A stretch of DNA of 10,625 bases from Bacteroidales bacterium UBA1035. GTDB taxonomy: Bacteria; Bacteroidota; Bacteroidia; Bacteroidales; Dysgonomonadaceae. Within the stretch, counting starts at the first letter, position 1, and each line of letters begins with the position of its first letter. Made by a program: the position numbers and the translations under genes. This document shows, piece after piece, positions 7,475 through 10,625 of the stretch. A model generated the notes under the pieces. That model had not been told where the DNA came from. It saw nothing but the letters and a program-made list of their open reading frames with translations, and ran no database searches. The stretch spans positions 1-10,625 of the forward strand of contig DCEG01000095.1 of NCBI GenBank assembly GCA_002316835.1, given 5' to 3'.

Positions 7475-7594
7475 TAACTAGCAGTTTGCTGTAGTGCGAG
7501 GTGATGCTCTTAAAAAATTTTGTGGAAATCTGGAAATGTATCGCCCATCAGAACATTTATGTTCCCGTAACCTACAGCAAGCCGCCATCTGTTA
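7475..7594. repeat. Long imperfect inverted repeat just after the CBASS operon (attC-like outline or dispersed Bacteroidota repeat)
   Basis: The ends are TAAC (7475-7478) and GTTA (7591-7594). Inside them, TTGCTGTAG (7486-7494) pairs exactly with CTACAGCAA (7572-7580), with short unpaired spacers of 7 and 10 bases and a 77-base interior. The interior holds the palindrome GAACAT-TT-ATGTTC (7551-7564). The whole sits between the STING stop and the stop of the convergent membrane-protein gene. Paired outer box, bulge, inner box is the general plan of an integron attC site, but the outer boxes do not match the standard core (GTTRRRY). It may instead be a non-coding repeat dispersed in Bacteroidota genomes or a bidirectional transcription barrier. 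Confidence 0.45.
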
Positions 7595-7609
7595 GCTCTA
7601 AAATCACTC

Positions 7610-8278
7610 CTACCCCCTCTCCCACACCAAAATCCGCCCCTTCTTCGGGTCATCTTTCAAGTGGCTTTTGATGCTCTCGGGTTCAATTTCATTTAGGTTG
7701 TGGGCAAAGACTTTTTTAAGGAACAGGGCAATATCGTCCTGTTTGCTTACATTTAGATATTTCCAGATATTCCAGCCGAAGTGGAATAAATCTAAGGAAG
7801 TTAAAGTTTTCACCCGGATAGGCTTAATGTCGCTGAGCGAGAGCTGGAGTGCATACATTTCCACATATCGGGAAAGCAGTGTTAGATCATCGCTTGAAAG
7901 GTAGGGTGAGAATTCTTTTTGGGTGTATTGCACGGCAAAATCTCGTTTCGCACGTCTCTTTTCTTCGGCAATTCGTTCCTGTTCGGCTTTTATTTCAATT
8001 AAATTTTCTACCGAAACCGGCTTGATTTCAGCAGAAAGTGAAGTGTCCTTTTTTGGAAATAACTTTCTGAACATTCTGTCAAACAGCCCTTCCATCAGAA
8101 TTGCAAGAACGGCGTAAATAATAAGGCAAAAAGCCGTACTAACCCAGAACACGATATTTGCTGTGAACGTATCTGTTCCTAAGCTGATTACAATCAACCT
8201 TGCAAATGCGCCAATCAGCACGCAGGCCACCAACACCGACAAGTAAACCACGATATGTTCAAAATACTTCGACTTCAT
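7610..8278 (-). CDS. Two-helix membrane protein co-transcribed with the integrase
   Basis: This is a 222-residue protein I cannot assign to a named family. Two hydrophobic segments (about residues 9-31 and 39-62) form a membrane hairpin near the N-terminus. A charged helical linker (about 88-112, KAEQERIAEEKRRAKRDF) and a cytoplasmic C-terminal domain follow (about 118-222, with LDLFHFGWNIWKYLNV, an aromatic-rich helix, and a KKGRI end). The start ATG lies 5 bases after the integrase stop, so the genes are almost certainly one operon. Such tight linkage suggests a role in the element's life cycle or maintenance, though it could be passenger DNA. No catalytic motif is evident. Confidence 0.8.
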   Translation of the reverse strand: MKSKYFEHIVVYLSVLVACVLIGAFARLIVISLGTDTFTANIVFWVSTAFCLIIYAVLAILMEGLFDRMFRKLFPKKDTSLSAEIKPVSVENLIEIKAEQERIAEEKRRAKRDFAVQYTQKEFSPYLSSDDLTLLSRYVEMYALQLSLSDIKPIRVKTLTSLDLFHFGWNIWKYLNVSKQDDIALFLKKVFAHNLNEIEPESIKSHLKDDPKKGRILVWERG

Positions 8279-8283
8279 AGGGT

Positions 8284-9387
8284 TTATTTCAAGCTGATTT
8301 TATTGGCAGACGCCCTTTTCTTTTCATTCACCAAATCGGCGTAAATCTGTGTGGTTGAGACGTTTTTATGCGTCAGCATTTTACTCACGGTGTAAATATC
8401 CGTACCCAGAGCAATTTGCAGGGTTGCGAAAGTGTGCCGGAAGCAATGATAAGTGATATGCTTGGTAATTCCTGCGTTTACCACCCACTTTCTCAGCAGT
8501 TGGTAAATCATCGCCCGGCGCAAACCCTCAAAAACTTTTCTATCGTGTCGCTCACCACAAAGTTCCAATGCTTCGTCGCAAATCGGCAGCGTGGTTTCAG
8601 TTTCAGTCTTTTCGGTGCGTATCCGCATACAGTAACCGCCCTCGGACGCCGGAAGAATATCCTGCCAATGCAGGTTGAGAATATCGCTTATCCGTAGTCC
8701 GGTGAGGCACGAAAACAAAGATGCCGATTTCAGAACGGGAATGTCGCAAGGCGTTTTTGCCAAATTTTTCAGCTCATCCAGCGTGAGATACTCTTTTTTC
8801 ACATCCGTAAGGTCGATGCTTTCAAGATGGTCATTTATATTTTCACGAAACATTCTATCCTTGTGTGCAATCTTCAACAATGCTCTGAAAGTAGAATAAT
8901 ATCCCGCAGCTGAATTTTGGGAAATTTTCAATTTTGTACGTTTAAGCTGATTAGCATCTAGTAAGTAATCCCGAAATTTGTTGCACAAATCCACATTCAC
9001 CTCACCAAAAGTACATTTTCCTTTCACGAAACTACTGAAGTGGAGATAGACTTTCATCCACTTTTGGTCTTTCTTTTGGGCAACTTCTTTGAAATAAGCC
9101 AGAAAATCGGCTTGCTTTTTACTTTTATCCAAAAAATCGTACTCCTCATTGATAAGCGATTGCGTTCTTAATCCACGAATAACTTCTGCTTTCATCAACA
9201 TATCTTGATTGAATTCACGTTCCGTTTCATTTTTTGGTTTTGCATAAATATAAATGCCCAATGCTTCCCGACGTGTCATCCGCATCGAAAATGGGTCGCG
9301 AACGGGCGGATAAAAGTCCAGATACAGACTTTCTTTAGCATCTACTACCGCTCGTTTTCGCAAGGTTACTTTAGGAATTCTAGCCAT
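8284..9387 (-). CDS. int: Tyrosine recombinase (integrase) of the element
   Basis: This 367-residue site-specific recombinase would integrate and excise the element. Its order is an N-terminal arm-binding-type region (about 1-90), a core-binding SAM-like domain (about 93-190, including WMKVYLHFSSFV and SAAGYYSTFRALLKIA), and the catalytic domain (about 198-355). All expected active-site residues are present: R232 in TGLRISD, K260 in RTEKTETETTLPI, H314 and R317 in YHCFRHTFA, H340 in LTHKN, and the nucleophile Y349 in TQIYADL. The layout matches integrases of Bacteroides conjugative and mobilizable transposons. It follows the four-HTH gene by 6 bases and precedes the membrane-protein gene by 5. 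Its closeness to the mnmE 3' end suggests the att site lies in the 250 bases at the right. Confidence 0.95.
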   Translation of the reverse strand: MARIPKVTLRKRAVVDAKESLYLDFYPPVRDPFSMRMTRREALGIYIYAKPKNETEREFNQDMLMKAEVIRGLRTQSLINEEYDFLDKSKKQADFLAYFKEVAQKKDQKWMKVYLHFSSFVKGKCTFGEVNVDLCNKFRDYLLDANQLKRTKLKISQNSAAGYYSTFRALLKIAHKDRMFRENINDHLESIDLTDVKKEYLTLDELKNLAKTPCDIPVLKSASLFSCLTGLRISDILNLHWQDILPASEGGYCMRIRTEKTETETTLPICDEALELCGERHDRKVFEGLRRAMIYQLLRKWVVNAGITKHITYHCFRHTFATLQIALGTDIYTVSKMLTHKNVSTTQIYADLVNEKKRASANKISLK

Positions 9388-9393
9388 GATTTA

Positions 9394-10341
9394 TCAGATT
9401 ATTAAGTTTTCAAATAATTTATCTAATTCGGGTTTTGATATTTTTATGTGTCGCCCTTCTTTTATCTTCGGAATATTGTGCTGTTTCAAATGATAATAGA
9501 GTGAATCTCTTGTCAAATTGAATTTTTGCATAGCCTCATCAGTCGAATAAAACTCAGGAACGGCGTATCCTTTTGCCAAATCGAAATGCTTTTGAGAGTA
9601 AAACACATTCCTGCCCTCTTTTTTCTTGGGAATAGAGTTTTCAGACACAAACGAATAAATTGCAGGCAGACTGAGACTGTATTTTTCCTGCAAATCCTTT
9701 ACGCTGTACCAATCTTTGATGTTTTCAAATTCGGAATTTCCTTTCTGAAAATACTTGTCGATGTGTTTTTTGCTGAAAATTGATTTCCCGTTTATCAAGG
9801 TTTTCGGAATTTTCTTCTCCCGCACCACTTTATAAATCCAGGTCTCTTTGACGTTGAATTTTTCCTTGATTTCGGACAAGGTGTAAAATTCGGTGACTGG
9901 CTTTCTCTCCTTCGATGGGCGAGCAACGTATGCCTGCGAATTATCAAACATTGCATCAATATCCGAGCGACGGATGAAAGTTTTTCCTGCGGTTTGCACG
10001 GCTTTCAAAGTATTGTTTTTCAGGTAGCGATAAATCGTAGTACGTCCCACACTCAACAAAATTGCCGTTTCGCTGACCGATAAAAACTCCTTGTCTTTGA
10101 TTTTTTCGTAGGCATCGCTCAAGGCTTCAATTTCCTTAAGTCTTTTCATACTCAAACCAACATTTTTAAAGATCTTGCCGGTTTTTTCGCTTTTTGCAGC
10201 CAGAAGGGCTTCTTCTCTTTTTGCCGATTTATAGGCTTTGGAATTGCAACTGTGCGAGCAATATCGTGTGGTTAATTTCTTTGCAACAAAAGTTTTATCA
10301 CACCACTCACAGATATTTATTATCTCCATTTTGTTAGCCAT
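9394..10341 (-). CDS. DNA-binding protein with a zinc-knuckle-like N-terminus and four HTH domains
   Basis: This protein of about 315 residues begins with a small cysteine cluster (CEWC at 11-14, then CSHSC at 28-32), suggesting a zinc-binding knuckle. A helical linker follows, then four consecutive excisionase/MerR-type HTH units at about 86-132, 152-198, 211-257 and 264-310. Each follows the same plan: an F/W-[LY]-[ST] opening, helix, turn, an [IL]Y motif, a basic stretch with IPK or LKA, and a final D-K/A-L/M/Y-F helix. The ATG at 10341 is preferred; a GTG at 10365 would add eight residues. It is the first gene of the integrase operon, so excision control, assembly of the integration complex, or autoregulation are the likely roles (inference). 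Four tandem units suggest recognition of a long repeated site. Confidence 0.85.
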   Translation of the reverse strand: MANKMEIINICEWCDKTFVAKKLTTRYCSHSCNSKAYKSAKREEALLAAKSEKTGKIFKNVGLSMKRLKEIEALSDAYEKIKDKEFLSVSETAILLSVGRTTIYRYLKNNTLKAVQTAGKTFIRRSDIDAMFDNSQAYVARPSKERKPVTEFYTLSEIKEKFNVKETWIYKVVREKKIPKTLINGKSIFSKKHIDKYFQKGNSEFENIKDWYSVKDLQEKYSLSLPAIYSFVSENSIPKKKEGRNVFYSQKHFDLAKGYAVPEFYSTDEAMQKFNLTRDSLYYHLKQHNIPKIKEGRHIKISKPELDKLFENLII

Positions 10342-10457
10342 AATTTCTACTTTTTTCTGTTCCACTTAGTTCTACCAAAAACCACCAAGTTTCATACTGT
10401 TCCAATTATACACCACATAGGCATTCAACAGATGTTAATTGTCATTTTTTCAAAACG

Positions 10458-10481
10458 CGGTACAAATTCGGTACAAATATA
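10458..10481 (-). promoter_or_regulatory. Tandem 10-base repeats overlapping the likely integrase-operon promoter
   Basis: CGGTACAAAT occurs at 10458-10467 and again at 10469-10478, an 11-base period that puts both copies on one face of the helix. On the minus strand, positions 10481-10474 read TATATTTG, an exact Bacteroides -7 box, so the repeats cover the promoter and start region about 110-140 bases ahead of the four-HTH gene. They could be operators for that protein or arm-type sites for the integrase. No clear TTG is found 20 bases upstream. Confidence 0.5.
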
Positions 10482-10531
10482 GATATAACATACCACATAT
10501 ATAAGTAGTAACAATATTTTTTAAAACAACA

Positions 10532-10554
10532 AACCCGCTAAATATTAGCGGGTT
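10532..10554 (-). terminator. Rho-independent terminator of mnmE
   Basis: AACCCGCTAA (10532-10541) and TTAGCGGGTT (10545-10554) form a perfect 10-base stem with a three-base loop. Read on the minus strand the stem is followed by a T-rich stretch (TGTTGTTTT), whereas on the plus strand there is no T-run. It lies 41 bases after the mnmE stop, the right place and direction to end mnmE transcription. Confidence 0.8.
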
Positions 10555-10595
10555 GTAATCATTGTTAATTATTTATGATGCTGATAATCAGATAT

Positions 10596-10625
10596 TTATT
10601 TACCGATACAGAACTTGCTAAAGAT
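10596..10625 (-). CDS. mnmE: MnmE tRNA-modifying GTPase, C-terminal end only
   Basis: The last nine codons before TAA (10598-10596) read IFSKFCIGK on the minus strand. This is the conserved C-terminal end of MnmE (TrmE/ThdF), the GTPase that with MnmG modifies the wobble uridine of certain tRNAs; the cysteine of the final C-x-GK motif is invariant and functionally important. The rest of the gene lies beyond the right edge. It is host chromosome flanking the element, or a copy of the gene end brought in by the element. The mnmE 3' end is a known integration site for SGI1-type islands in Gammaproteobacteria. Confidence 0.85.
   Translation of the reverse strand: MFSKFCIGK

Noticed and set aside
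7475..7594. Calling the inverted repeat a true integron attC site
   Set aside because: The outer boxes do not match RYYYAAC and GTTRRRY, and no integron integrase is present, so only an attC-like outline is claimed.
1..10625. CRISPR array, tRNA or rRNA genes
   Set aside because: No regularly spaced repeats of 25-40 bases and no recognisable tRNA or rRNA sequence were seen on either strand; the short repeats found are 8-11 bases.
1..10625. Self-transmissible conjugative element
   Set aside because: No tra or type IV secretion genes and no coupling protein are in the window, so only mobilizable status is supported.

Overview
The window reads as a Bacteroidota (probably Bacteroidales) integrative mobilizable element carrying an anti-phage defence cargo. 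The lineage call rests on the AT-rich composition, the weak ribosome-binding sites, the Bacteroides-type promoter boxes (TTG, about 20 bases, TAnnTTTG), and the kinds of mobilization, helicase, primase and integrase proteins present. At the far right edge a short stretch encodes the conserved C-terminal end of MnmE (FCIGK, stop) on the minus strand, followed by a strong hairpin. The element therefore appears to sit next to the 3' end of a host housekeeping gene.

Layout. (1) Positions 124-5123, all minus strand, hold a mobilization and replication module. In transcription order it runs: small excisionase-like HTH protein, VirE/DUF3874-type P-loop ATPase, Toprim primase, ribbon-helix-helix accessory protein (MobC-like), MOBP-type relaxase overlapping it by ATGA, and a coiled-coil protein with one membrane segment. 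A perfect inverted repeat just upstream of mobC is the best oriT candidate. A 290-base gap between ATPase and primase is filled with direct and inverted octamer repeats, resembling an iteron or origin region. The ATPase gene has an in-frame TAA at codon 20, so it is broken or restarted internally. (2) Positions 5270-7594, plus strand and clearly more AT-rich, hold a complete two-gene CBASS defence operon with a good promoter: a CD-NTase (cyclic nucleotide synthase) and a TIR-STING effector. An imperfect long inverted repeat, integron-attC-like in outline, follows directly. (3) Positions 7610-10341, minus strand, hold the integration module: a protein with a zinc-knuckle-like N-terminus and four consecutive HTH domains, a tyrosine recombinase with all catalytic residues, and a two-helix membrane protein, packed with gaps of only 5-6 bases. 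Tandem 10-base repeats overlap the likely promoter of this operon. (4) Positions 10532-10625 hold the terminator and the last codons of mnmE.

Working together: the integrase and the multi-HTH protein would insert and excise the element near mnmE; the relaxase, MobC and oriT would allow transfer when a conjugative helper is present; ATPase and primase could support replication of the excised form. The CdnE/TIR-STING pair is cargo that would kill or arrest phage-infected cells through cyclic di-nucleotide-triggered NAD+ destruction. The defence genes are of a described type. The less familiar aspects are their placement as a discrete cassette with a structured flank inside a mobilizable element, the four-HTH protein, and the repeat-rich gap between ATPase and primase.
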